Position numbers and translations under genes: made by a program. From the NCBI GenBank assembly GCA_964441775.1, contig CAYTVL010000011.1, positions 82,486-146,485 on the forward strand: a stretch of 64,000 bases of DNA, given 5' to 3'. How positions within the stretch are numbered: the stretch's first letter is position 1; each line of letters starts with the position of its first letter. Of this stretch, positions 36,062 to 44,263 are shown one piece after another. The DNA comes from SYOC01 sp964441775 (GTDB taxonomy: Bacteria; Desulfobacterota; Binatia; Bin18). Under the pieces are notes generated by a model that was given only the letters and a program-made list of their open reading frames with translations, did no database searches and had not been told where the DNA came from.

Positions 36062-36993
36062 TTGTCAGGAATATCCTTTTCCGGCAGGTTCTTGCCCCAG
36101 AGCAGTTCTGATGGATTGTTTTGGATAGATCTCGATGTGTCTCGCAGGTGGCGAGAGGTGTCCACTAGGTTGGCGAGCGCTTGATTGAGTTGAACCCGAT
36201 TTTCTCCCACCAGGTCATCCAGATGGTGCGTGAGCTGCGTAACTTGGTGGGCAAGGTCCGCAGTAACGACCGCTGTTTGCCGAAGCTGGGTGATCAGGGA
36301 TCTTCCGTCGGCATAGACGTCGCCGCGCATAGCGCTGATCTCGTCTGTCATATTTTTAATACCGCTCGCTGCTTGAGAAAGATTTTGCACCATCGTTTTC
36401 AGCGAAGCCCGAGTTTCTGGGGTAGATAGGTCATCCAGTGAAAGACTCAGACTTTCACTGAGTCGCGCGAGATTCTTCAAGAGTTCAGAAATGGCGTTGC
36501 TGTTTGCCGAGCTGAGGAGGTCACGTTCAATGAGGGTTAGGACATTCGTCAGACGTTCAGCGATTTGACCAGCGCGGTCGCGGAACTCGTCGAACTCGCC
36601 GTTTTTGACCGCAATAGTTTGGCCTGGTTCAAGGCGCGGCGCGTCTGGAGTGCCGCCTTCCAGTTCGATGATACGGATGCCGGTGACGAGAGAACCAATT
36701 AAAAGCGCTGTGGTGTTGCGTCTCACCGGTGCGCCAGGCTCCAGAGCGATGGTCACTGAGACGCGTGGCGGCGTCTCGTCGGTGAGCTGAAGATGCTCCA
36801 CTTTGCCGACGGTGACGCCCTGGTATTGCACTGCGGCGCCAGGGAGGAGTCCGTTGACGGATTGCGCAAAAATGATCTTGTACGCGTCAACCGGTTGAAG
36901 AAAGCGGGAGCCCGCCACCCAGAGCACGCCCCCGGCGAGAATAAAAAAGCACAGGGTGACAAATAATCCCACTTTAAACCGAGTTTTTCCCAT
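36058..36993 (-). CDS. MCE/MlaD-family lipid-transport protein
   Basis: 311-aa protein with one N-terminal TM (residues about 8-28, VGLFVTLCFFILAGGVLWV), one MCE domain (about 40-115; VNGLLPGAAVQYQGVTVGKV) and a long coiled-coil tail (about 145-295). It should form a hexameric ring in the inner membrane that receives lipids from the MlaE/MlaF complex, the tail reaching toward the outer membrane. It overlaps the MlaF-like stop by 20 bases and the auxiliary lipoprotein by 4. No MlaC-like soluble carrier is encoded nearby. Confidence 0.9.
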   Translation of the reverse strand: MGKTRFKVGLFVTLCFFILAGGVLWVAGSRFLQPVDAYKIIFAQSVNGLLPGAAVQYQGVTVGKVEHLQLTDETPPRVSVTIALEPGAPVRRNTTALLIGSLVTGIRIIELEGGTPDAPRLEPGQTIAVKNGEFDEFRDRAGQIAERLTNVLTLIERDLLSSANSNAISELLKNLARLSESLSLSLDDLSTPETRASLKTMVQNLSQAASGIKNMTDEISAMRGDVYADGRSLITQLRQTAVVTADLAHQVTQLTHHLDDLVGENRVQLNQALANLVDTSRHLRDTSRSIQNNPSELLWGKNLPEKDIPDK

Positions 36994-37789
36994 AGGGTTC
37001 TCCTTCCACTAAGATGGCGTCTAGTAAACCTTGCCGGAGCGAGAGAGGGCGCGGGCGCCGATCAAAGAAGGCGCGAATTTGCGGATGCTCCATTGCTTGC
37101 ACCTCGCGCAAAGGACCGGCGGCGAGCACCTGGCCTTGGTGAAGCATGACTGCTTGATCGGCAATCATCTGAATGCTGCCCAGCTCGTGCGTGACGATAA
37201 TAATCGCCATGTCGAATTGAGCTTTGAGACTCAGGATCAATTCATCGAGTTCACGAGCGGTGATGGGGTCGAGGCCTGCGGAGAGTTCATCAAACAACAG
37301 CAGCGCGGGGTTCAGCGCTAGGGCGCGCGCGACGGCGGCCCGTTTCTTCATGCCTCCGCTCAACTCGGCTGGCAGCAGGGGCGCGGACCGTTCCAGGCCG
37401 ACCAATGCCAGTTTCATGCGGGCCAGCATGCGTGCGGTTTTGGGGTCGGCGTGTAGGTGTTCAATAATAGGCAACGCGACGTTGTCTTCCAGCGTCATTG
37501 AGTTAAAGAGCGCCCCGCCTTGGAATGACATGCCGATATTGCGCAGCATCGCTTCTCGTTCGTCTTCTGAAGCGCGATGGATGTCGCGACCGTCGATCAA
37601 CACACGGCCCGAAGCCGGAGTCAGCAGACCAACGATGTGGCGCAGTACGGTGGTCTTCCCGCAGCCGCTGCCGCCTAAAATGACGGTGATCTCCCCACGG
37701 TGAGCGTTGAAGGTGATGCCGTCCAGAATCGTTCGGTTGCCGTAGCGGGCGACTAACGATTCAACCTGGACATAAGGAGCCGTAGCCAT
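36974..37789 (-). CDS. MlaF-type ABC transporter ATP-binding protein
   Basis: 271-aa ATPase subunit with Walker A GGSGCGKTT (near residue 40), signature LSGGMKKR (near 140), Walker B LLLFDELSAGLD and switch His in IIVTHELG. It powers lipid movement with the MlaE-like permease. The frame is open upstream through the permease gene, but ATG 37789 lies 6 bases after the permease stop and begins the conserved domain, so the longer ORF is rejected. The extended C-terminal tail about 25 residues past the core is acidic. Confidence 0.92.
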   Translation of the reverse strand: MATAPYVQVESLVARYGNRTILDGITFNAHRGEITVILGGSGCGKTTVLRHIVGLLTPASGRVLIDGRDIHRASEDEREAMLRNIGMSFQGGALFNSMTLEDNVALPIIEHLHADPKTARMLARMKLALVGLERSAPLLPAELSGGMKKRAAVARALALNPALLLFDELSAGLDPITARELDELILSLKAQFDMAIIIVTHELGSIQMIADQAVMLHQGQVLAAGPLREVQAMEHPQIRAFFDRRPRPLSLRQGLLDAILVEGEPYGKNSV

Positions 37790-37797
37790 CGTCACAC

Positions 37798-38937
37798 TTA
37801 GTCTATGTAAAAGAAGATCGTGGTGAACACGGCGTCCGCCAAAATACACAGGACGATTGAGGTGACCACAGACGCCGTCGTATTGGCGCCGACGCCCTCT
37901 GCGCCCCCCTGCACGTAAAACCCACGATAGCAGGCGACAAGGCCGATCAACAAGGCAAACACGCAGCTTTTCACCATCCCCGTGATGATATCGGTAATCA
38001 GAAGGGCCTGCGCTGTTTGTTGGAGATAATTGCGACTGCCCAAGCCAAGCACCATCACCCCAATCCAATAACCGCCAAAAATGCCTGAGAGGTTCGAGAG
38101 AATGGTAAGACAAGGAACGGCGCAGAGGAGGGCGAGTACGCGTGGGAGTAATAAGAAACGGCCTGGACTGAGCGCCATCGTGCGCAGCGCGTCGATTTCT
38201 TCCGAGACCACCATAGTGCCGAGTTCAGCGGTGATCGCGGCGCCGCTGCGTCCAGCTACGATGACGGCGGTGATGAGCGGTCCCATCTCGCGCGTGACTG
38301 AGACTCCCACCAAGTTAGCAATGTAAATAGCCGCGCCAAATTGCCGGAGCTGGCTGGCGGCGTTGAGCGCCAACACGGCGCCGATCAAGAAGGAGAGAAA
38401 GGTGACGATGGGCACGCCGTCCACGCCGATCTTCACCATTTGTTCCGCCGTGCGGTCCCACTTTACGCCTTTGCCGCGCCAGGGCGCGATGAGCAACCAA
38501 TGGACGAGCTCACCGATCATCTCCATGAGCTTGTGCCCTGTACCCGCCAGCTCCAGCGTTTCCTCGCCGACGAATTCAACCGGAGAGAGGTGTTCAGCCG
38601 CCCCGCTCTTTTGTTCGAGCAGGTCCACATCGAGGCCCACGAACGCCTGCCGAGCCGTGTCTGAGAGACCAGTAAATCGCACCTCGACCCCGCGTTCTTT
38701 GCCGGCGAGCACCAATTCGAGTAGCGTCGCGGCGTCTAGACTTGTCAGAGTCGTGATTGCAGAGAGATTCACCACCACGCGGGAGTCCGACTTGGCGTCG
38801 CGGAAAATGCGTTTGCGCAACGCAACCAGTGAGGCCGCGCCCGCCGGAAGCGTAATGGTGCGTACACGAGAGTTCGAAGGCGACTGAGTTGTCTTTTCTT
38901 CGTGGGCGTTGGTTGTTGAGAAAGCCACCTTCTTCAT
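37798..38937 (-). CDS. MlaE-type ABC permease with fused STAS domain
   Basis: 379-aa inner-membrane protein. Residues about 15-100 form a STAS-like domain (VVVNLSAITTLTSLDAATLLELV), normally the separate MlaB. This is followed by the MlaE permease core with five or six TMs and the conserved EIDALRTMALSPGRFLLLPRVLA and GMVKSCVFALLIGLVACYRG motifs. The STAS fusion is known in many MlaE proteins outside enterobacteria. ATG 38937 is preferred because the frame upstream (to 39054) lacks similarity and covers the divergent promoter region. First gene of the operon MlaE-MlaF-MlaD-lipoprotein. Confidence 0.9.
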   Translation of the reverse strand: MKKVAFSTTNAHEEKTTQSPSNSRVRTITLPAGAASLVALRKRIFRDAKSDSRVVVNLSAITTLTSLDAATLLELVLAGKERGVEVRFTGLSDTARQAFVGLDVDLLEQKSGAAEHLSPVEFVGEETLELAGTGHKLMEMIGELVHWLLIAPWRGKGVKWDRTAEQMVKIGVDGVPIVTFLSFLIGAVLALNAASQLRQFGAAIYIANLVGVSVTREMGPLITAVIVAGRSGAAITAELGTMVVSEEIDALRTMALSPGRFLLLPRVLALLCAVPCLTILSNLSGIFGGYWIGVMVLGLGSRNYLQQTAQALLITDIITGMVKSCVFALLIGLVACYRGFYVQGGAEGVGANTTASVVTSIVLCILADAVFTTIFFYID

Positions 38938-39027
38938 ATACCTTCGCAAAGTCGTCCTTGGTAGGGGAGGTCCTCGCGGGAATGGCCTCCAGCATTGAGT
39001 GCGCGACAACGTAAGGAGATTCAGCTT

Positions 39028-39555
39028 ATGGCGGAGTTCGCATTCGCATCGCATGTGTCAGTTGGTGAAAAGCGCTATCGAGAACGGTACGGTCTCGACT
39101 TTGAAGACTTTGAGGTGGGGCAGGTGTTCAAGCACCGCCCGGGACTCACTCTCTCTCAGCAAGACAACGTCGAGGAGGCGATGGACACGCTGAACCAGGC
39201 GATGTTGCACTTCGATGAAAACTATGCAGCAAAAACCGAGTGGAAAAAACCGTTGATGGTGAGCACGCTGACTTTGCAGCTCCTCATCGGCATGGGTTGG
39301 AAAACCTTTGCGAAGAAGCTGCGCATTCTCGGGTGGGCCGACTTGACCATGACAAACCCGGTGTTTGGCGGGGATACCATCTATGCGGAGAGTGAAATCA
39401 AAGCCAAGGCTGACGCGTCAGGAACCCCTGAGTGTGGCAAGTTGACCGTGGTGACAAAAGGGTTCAACCAGACCGGCGCGATGGTCTGCACCATGGAGTA
39501 TGACCTGTTGATCTACAAACGCGGCTGCGCCCCGTTTGAGCGCACGAATTACTGA
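39028..39555 (+). CDS. MaoC-like hot-dog dehydratase (copy 1)
   Basis: 175-aa MaoC-family protein. The opening GLDFEDFEVGQVFKHRPG is followed by KPLMVSTLTLQLLIGM and the motif FGGDTIYAESEI, where the family normally carries conserved residues of the hot-dog fold. Members hydrate or dehydrate enoyl-CoA compounds, for example mesaconyl-CoA hydratase. AAGGAG lies 9 bases upstream of ATG 39028. The next gene is a diverged duplicate, and together they may form a heterodimer. The acyl-CoA substrate is not evident. Confidence 0.82.
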   Translation: MAEFAFASHVSVGEKRYRERYGLDFEDFEVGQVFKHRPGLTLSQQDNVEEAMDTLNQAMLHFDENYAAKTEWKKPLMVSTLTLQLLIGMGWKTFAKKLRILGWADLTMTNPVFGGDTIYAESEIKAKADASGTPECGKLTVVTKGFNQTGAMVCTMEYDLLIYKRGCAPFERTNY

Positions 39556-39565
39556 GAGCACGGTT

Positions 39566-40087
39566 ATGGCGAATCTGTATTCTCATCGAAAACTAGCAGA
39601 CAATGTTTTCATCGAAATTGCCGGTGTGAACTTCGAAGACTTCGAGGTGGGGCAGATCTTTGAACATCGCCCTGGTCGCACCTTCACGGCGGAAGAGAAT
39701 CGGCGCAAGATCATGCGCTCGGCGGACTTGACGATGCGCAACGCCGACGCCTTCTACAATCAGCAGGCCCACGGCGGCGAAGAGCTGATCGCCGAGGCGT
39801 TGATTTTGACCGTGGTAACAGCGTTGACAACCAAAACCTTTAACAAAGTCGTGGCGAATTTAGGCTGGAAGAATGTTCAGTTTCCTTATCCGTTGCATGT
39901 CGGAGATACGGTATACGCCGAGTCCGAAGTGCTGGGCAAACGGGAGTCGCAGTCCCGCCCCGATCAGGCTCTGCTCCACGTCAAAACTCGCGCGGTGAAT
40001 CAACGTGGTGAAGAGGTGTGTTCCTTCGAGCGTCGGTTGTTGATCTATAAGCGTGGGATGGGACCGTACGAAGCGGCGGGGTATTGA
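39566..40087 (+). CDS. MaoC-like hot-dog dehydratase (copy 2)
   Basis: 173-aa paralogue of the preceding gene, starting 10 bases after its stop. The shared opening is NFEDFEVGQIFEHRPGR and the shared motif HVGDTVYAESEVLGKRES. Both end with LLIYKRG. The tandem pair probably arose by duplication and may form a hydratase/dehydratase dimer. No strong ribosome site precedes ATG 39566 (GAGAGC only), so translation may be coupled to copy 1. Confidence 0.82.
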   Translation: MANLYSHRKLADNVFIEIAGVNFEDFEVGQIFEHRPGRTFTAEENRRKIMRSADLTMRNADAFYNQQAHGGEELIAEALILTVVTALTTKTFNKVVANLGWKNVQFPYPLHVGDTVYAESEVLGKRESQSRPDQALLHVKTRAVNQRGEEVCSFERRLLIYKRGMGPYEAAGY

Positions 40088-40127
40088 ACCGCGCAGCGTG
40101 GGACGTCGGCAGCGACGCTCCAACCTC

Positions 40128-40307
40128 ATGCCCAGGCAGGGCCTGGGCATCTACTCCAGACAGTTTGCTAGTCGTAGTCCGACGCATTAAATATGAGGGG
40201 TAGGTAGTGGGTACGTCATTCCGGGCGAGCAGAGCGAGACCCGGAATCCAGGAGCCATAACCGCGAGCCAGTGCTGGATCTTCCTGGATGCCAGCTTGCG
40301 CTGGCAT
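40128..40307. repeat. Intergenic palindromic repeat cluster (three hairpins)
   Basis: Between the second MaoC-like gene and the next amidohydrolase are three separate inverted repeats. At 40128-40150 ATGCCCAGGC / GCCTGGGCAT has a 3-base loop; at 40218-40247 ATTCCGGG / CCCGGAAT; at 40288-40307 ATGCCAGC / GCTGGCAT with a 4-base loop. The stems sit in conserved phrases (CGTCATTCCGG...GGAATCCAGG, CTGGATGCCAGC...GGCATGACGG) of a kind widespread as dispersed REP-like elements in proteobacteria. They could act as terminators for the MaoC genes, but no T-run follows. Confidence 0.7.
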
Positions 40308-40345
40308 GACGGACCCAAACTCATTAAATTGACCTGGGCGAAGTA

Positions 40346-41452
40346 CTAGTTAATATTGTATAGCTTCGCGGCGTTTCCGCCGATGATCTTCTGCATATCC
40401 TGCTCAGGGGCGCCCTCGAACACCTTGGCAATCACGTCCCGGGAGCGCGGCCAGGGTGAATCGGTATGTGGATAATCCGAGGACCACATGATGTTGTCCG
40501 CGCCATAAATTTCGCGGGTAAACTTCACGTTGGTCGTCTCGAACTGGAACGTGGCCACCACATTGCGTTTCATGTACTCGCTGGGCAACATCGGCAAGGT
40601 CAAGCCTTCAAAGTGACGCAGACGATCATAGGCGTGGTCGATCCGATACATGAAATGCGGAATCCAGGAGACATCGTTTTCCGCAGATACCAGCTTGAGA
40701 CGTGGAAAGCGTTCTAACACGCCGCCGACGATGATATCCGCGAAGGTGAGCTGGATTTCCTGCGGCAACCGCATGTAGCCGTACAACACCCGACGGGGAT
40801 CAAACTGCACGCCGCCGCGACCGGTGAGGATGTGCAGGCTAAGGGGCATGTTGAGATCCTGCGCCGCCGCCCAGAATGGGTCATAGTCGCGTGAGCTATA
40901 CGGGCGGTCATCTGGCGGAGCGCCCCAGACCAGAGTCCCTCGCAGGCCCTTCTTGGCGATGCGGTCGAGTTCAGCAACCGCTGCGGGAATATCTTCGAGC
41001 GTGATGGCTCCCAAGCCGATCAGTCGTTTAGGGTCGTAGCTACAATACTCCGCAGCCCAATCGTTAAAGGCGCGGAAACTGGCGGCGCGCAGCTCGGCGT
41101 CGTCCAGACCGAAGAGCAACATTCCCATTGAGGTATAGAGCGCCTCTGCGCTCACCCCATCTTTCTCCTGTTCTTTCAGCCGCTCGGCTGGGTCCCACAC
41201 GCTTTTCGGCGCCGCCTCGAAGCCCCGCTTCACATGTTCCGGCAGCTCTTCAGCGCTTTTCCCCGAGCCGAAGAAGCCGCCGACCTGAATCGGGTTGATG
41301 TTTTCACAGACAAACCATTCCCCTTCCTTCCCCTGGTGGTTGCGCACGGTGTGTGGCGCGCGCTCGCGGAACTTCGCATCGATCCGTTCCGCCCACATGT
41401 TCGGCGGTTCCACAAAATGGGAATCCCCAGAGATGATACGATAATTTGCCAT
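40346..41452 (-). CDS. Amidohydrolase family 2 protein
   Basis: 368-aa PF04909 metal enzyme with the DxH opening (ISGDSHFVEPPNMW), a barrel His in MPLSLHILTGRGG, and the C-terminal Asp in NIMWSSDYPHTDSPWP. It is related to the 379-aa amidohydrolase at 30.8 kb, although they are clearly diverged. The lack of the usual first HxH pair is shared with decarboxylase-type members. AGGAGG lies about 7 bases upstream of ATG 41452. It stands alone, between the repeat cluster and the aldo/keto reductase. Confidence 0.88.
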   Translation of the reverse strand: MANYRIISGDSHFVEPPNMWAERIDAKFRERAPHTVRNHQGKEGEWFVCENINPIQVGGFFGSGKSAEELPEHVKRGFEAAPKSVWDPAERLKEQEKDGVSAEALYTSMGMLLFGLDDAELRAASFRAFNDWAAEYCSYDPKRLIGLGAITLEDIPAAVAELDRIAKKGLRGTLVWGAPPDDRPYSSRDYDPFWAAAQDLNMPLSLHILTGRGGVQFDPRRVLYGYMRLPQEIQLTFADIIVGGVLERFPRLKLVSAENDVSWIPHFMYRIDHAYDRLRHFEGLTLPMLPSEYMKRNVVATFQFETTNVKFTREIYGADNIMWSSDYPHTDSPWPRSRDVIAKVFEGAPEQDMQKIIGGNAAKLYNIN

Positions 41453-41605
41453 GGGCTGGCCCTCCTTTGGCCCAAAATATTGCTTGTATTGTACACCTCT
41501 GGGTCCAGGAGGGAACCCAGGAACACAGCAGAGTCAGAAGGTTGCTGATAAAAGAAATTTGACAAATACAACTACGCAAGAGCGCTGGCGTTGCTGACCC
41601 CGTCT

Positions 41606-42547
41606 TTATTCTCCTGATATCGAATCCACCTGGCCGAAGAGCTGTTCCAGGCGCTGCAAGTCTGCCGATGCAAGCGGCGGTTTGAGAATGGACGCAACAT
41701 TTTCTTTGAGGTGGTCCACGCTTCCCGTCCCGGTTAACACGGTGTGCATACCTGGTTCATAGCGACAAAAGCGATACGCCGCCTCCGGAATCGTGGCGGC
41801 TTTGCCATCCGCAGTCAAAAATCCTAACGGGTTGTTTTTGTCGCACGCATTCGGGGCGAGCTGGCCGCTTTCCTGGAGACCGACGATCAGCTCGCTGAGC
41901 GCCGCAGGGCGGCTGAGAGCGCGCCGCACGGCAAACATCCCGAGCACGCCAATCTGCTTTTGCTGCGTGTGGGGAAACACTCGCAGCCGAGCCGAGGGAT
42001 TCAACATACTGAACCCTACCATCATCACATCCCAACAGTCCGCCGTCACCGCTTGCTGTAACATGCGGTGCTGCGGATCGGAGATAAATGCTTCGGTGAC
42101 GCCCACAGCCCGCAGCTTCCCTTGCTCGCGCAGGCGCTGCAACTCGGGGACGAGAGTGTCATGCGCAAAACGGTAGTGACCGGGACGCACACCGTGCAAA
42201 AAATAAATATCAACATAGTCCATACGTAGACGGCGAAGGCTCTCTTCCAGGCCCTTGCGCAACTCACCAACGGGGTCGGCATGGTCCGACGACGGCGGGA
42301 GCTTTTTAGTGGCTACGACTACCCGATCGCGCGGGACACCCTGCAGGGCTTTGCCGACAATGGCCTCTGTGCCATAGACCTCGGCGGTGTCAATGATGTT
42401 GACACCGAGATCAAGCGCTTGCCGCACCACGGCGATCGATTCTTGTTCAGTCTTGCCAGTCGCCTGTCCCAAGCGACTGTGGCCGCCGCAGCCCAGACCG
42501 GCAATGCTGACCCGTAAGCCGGTGCGTCCCAGGGTGGTGTACTCCAT
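41606..42547 (-). CDS. Aldo/keto reductase
   Basis: 313-aa NADPH-dependent reductase of the AKR superfamily. The catalytic tetrad is visible: Asp and Tyr in IIDTAEVYG, Lys in VVVATKKLP and His in DIYFLHGV. The N-terminus MEYTTLGRTGLRVSIAGLGCGG is typical. ATG 42547 overlaps the DUF1329 stop by one base (TGATG), so the upstream reading-frame extension is rejected and translation is coupled. The tail with SVDHLKENVASIL fits the family. The carbonyl substrate is unknown. Confidence 0.9.
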   Translation of the reverse strand: MEYTTLGRTGLRVSIAGLGCGGHSRLGQATGKTEQESIAVVRQALDLGVNIIDTAEVYGTEAIVGKALQGVPRDRVVVATKKLPPSSDHADPVGELRKGLEESLRRLRMDYVDIYFLHGVRPGHYRFAHDTLVPELQRLREQGKLRAVGVTEAFISDPQHRMLQQAVTADCWDVMMVGFSMLNPSARLRVFPHTQQKQIGVLGMFAVRRALSRPAALSELIVGLQESGQLAPNACDKNNPLGFLTADGKAATIPEAAYRFCRYEPGMHTVLTGTGSVDHLKENVASILKPPLASADLQRLEQLFGQVDSISGE

Positions 42548-43953
42548 CACTGTCCTCCGTTTTTGTTGTTGGCAGTAAGTGCTGGCTCCTCGAAGATCAG
42601 CCGCCCGGCTGCGTCTTGGGCGCGAATGCGCGCGGCGACTGCTTCGGAGAGTTGGATCGCTCTGTGTTCCGGAAATTTTCCCGGCTCCAGTCCTGGGCGC
42701 AAATAAAATTCCTCCGGATGATCCACTCCCATATAACTTTTGACAGGCGCCAGGAACCAGCGGCGGCGCATGAAATCTGGGTTGAAGAAGGTGAGGGAAT
42801 CGTCCGGGGTCCACTGCATCAAGCGAATCCCGTCGCGGATGTTGTAGGTCACGATATCCGCGACCACATCCCAGTAGATTTGGATGAAAGGGCTATAGCC
42901 GCGCTCGTCCAACGCCTTATGGACCATTTTGGTCACGCGCACTTCCACGCGGCTCAGTTTTCCTTCGCGATCGTACGTTTCCGTGCGTAAGGGGTAGAAC
43001 GAGTGCTTTTCCAGCCAGTACACGATATGTGACGCATGGTATTCGGGCAGCCAGTCGTTGCGGGTGCGCGCTTCGACCACATAGCATTCGACGCCGCCGC
43101 CAGGAGTGTAGAAAGGATAGTCGTCTCCCATGAGCTTAATGTTTTTAGTCGGCGTTTCTTGATGGGACCCATCACTCTGGGTGATGATTACTTGAGGCCG
43201 AGTGACGGGGAAGCGGACCGTCTGGAACAGCACATCGGTTCCCAGCAGTGTCCAAGCATACTCCCAAGCGCTGCGACCCGAAGCGTCGTCAAGCGTCATC
43301 GCCATTTGCGGATACCGATCGTTACGGCGCCAAGAGTTTTGGCGCCGCACTCGGCGCAAAGCCGGCGAGTAACTAAACATGTCTTCTTTTTTAATAAATG
43401 ACTGGTCCGTGCGATAGCGGATTACCAGCGTCTGTGAGGTATAAGAACCAGGTGGAAAGAATTGCTGCGTTAGTTGGCGGTAGACCTCCGCGCCCGGCTT
43501 GGTCGTCAGTTCGACCCCGGCCCCTTCCGGCGCGGGGTAGGTGACAAGGTTGACCGCTTGTCCTTGTCCCATGAGGGCGCCTTCGCTGGAGATCGAACCA
43601 AAAAGATTGGCGTAGGCGCAGGACCACCGTGGACGCTGCGTGAACTCCATCAGGCGGTAGCCCATCTCTTCAGCGGTGTACGGTGGGGTAAAAGGGTAGG
43701 GCTCCGCTGGGAGGTACGAGTATTCGGGATGCCGGGGCGTATCGACGCGCAGATCGACTTGCGCGAGTTCCGCCGGGGATAGTTCGCTGACTGTTTTCCA
43801 CGTGCGCGCGGCGTCGCTGTTTTCATTTGCACCCCAGGCCGGGGCGAAGAACAGAGAGCAAAAGAGCAAGCTTGTGACGCGCCAGAGAAAAAATTCCCCG
43901 TTTCCTCTCTGGTTGTTTGTCTTGGACGGGGCAGCAGGAACCCACCAGAACAT
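42547..43953 (-). CDS. DUF1329 outer-membrane/periplasmic protein
   Basis: 468-aa exported protein of the DUF1329 (PF07044) family. A signal-like hydrophobic stretch (residues about 24-42, ending APAWG) is followed by mixed beta-rich sequence with YSPALRRVRRQNSWRRNDRYP, PLRTETYDREGKLSRVEVR and a C-terminal MRRRWFLAP segment typical of the family. These are LolB-fold-like proteins often encoded near RND transporters, suggesting lipid carriage. AAGGAGGG lies 7 bases upstream of ATG 43953, chosen over the longer frame (44040). It is coupled to the aldo/keto reductase. Confidence 0.82.
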   Translation of the reverse strand: MFWWVPAAPSKTNNQRGNGEFFLWRVTSLLFCSLFFAPAWGANENSDAARTWKTVSELSPAELAQVDLRVDTPRHPEYSYLPAEPYPFTPPYTAEEMGYRLMEFTQRPRWSCAYANLFGSISSEGALMGQGQAVNLVTYPAPEGAGVELTTKPGAEVYRQLTQQFFPPGSYTSQTLVIRYRTDQSFIKKEDMFSYSPALRRVRRQNSWRRNDRYPQMAMTLDDASGRSAWEYAWTLLGTDVLFQTVRFPVTRPQVIITQSDGSHQETPTKNIKLMGDDYPFYTPGGGVECYVVEARTRNDWLPEYHASHIVYWLEKHSFYPLRTETYDREGKLSRVEVRVTKMVHKALDERGYSPFIQIYWDVVADIVTYNIRDGIRLMQWTPDDSLTFFNPDFMRRRWFLAPVKSYMGVDHPEEFYLRPGLEPGKFPEHRAIQLSEAVAARIRAQDAAGRLIFEEPALTANNKNGGQ

Positions 43954-44263
43954 GCACGGCCCTCCTTTTTGGCGTCCTGACTGTCTATAGGCCAACGGTC
44001 TCCTCGCCGTCAAGACGCAAGAGAGCAGGCGATGCCACATCGGCTGTGTTTTCTAGAGCGAATTTCCCTTGCCTGTATGGTGTAGGGCAAGACAATCCGA
44101 GCCGCGCGCGTTAGCAAGCGGCTGGAAACCGCTCCCTCATGGTCGCGGCTCGGTTCCTAGCGAGCAGTGGTCCCTACACTGAAGGGCAATCCGTTGGAAG
44201 CGAAGGAGCAGAGGAGGCTCGCTCCTTTTTTACCGCCCGAGCCCCCTCCTCACGCTGCTCTTG
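43954..44263. other. Intergenic region with repeat element and hairpin
   Basis: 310 bases without a gene between the DUF1329 start and the D-aminoacylase stop. It contains the palindromic element at 44097-44153. Near the right end is a 7-bp stem AAGGAGC (44203-44209) / GCTCCTT (44221-44227) followed on the + strand by Ts. No + strand gene precedes it, so it is not clearly a terminator of anything here. The promoter of the DUF1329 gene should lie in this stretch, but no convincing boxes are seen. Confidence 0.5.
44097..44153. repeat. Palindromic element, intergenic copy
   Basis: 57-base element with outer arms CCGAGCCGCG and CGCGGCTCGG (perfect 10-bp inverted repeat) and an inner stem AGCGG / CCGCT. 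A very similar sequence, with the same arms, AGCAAGCGG and CCGCTCCCT words and almost the same length, lies inside the cyclase coding sequence at 58885-58941. It is therefore a dispersed element that can sit either between or within genes. Confidence 0.8.

Noticed and set aside
37790..38113. N-terminal extension of the MlaF-like ATPase
   Set aside because: The extra 108 codons read the MlaE gene in another phase; the natural start follows the permease stop.
42548..42814. N-terminal extension of the aldo/keto reductase
   Set aside because: It reads the DUF1329 gene out of phase; the TGATG junction gives the real start.
44203..44231. Hairpin plus T-run as a terminator
   Set aside because: It is oriented for the + strand, where no gene lies upstream; kept only as a note in the intergenic entry.
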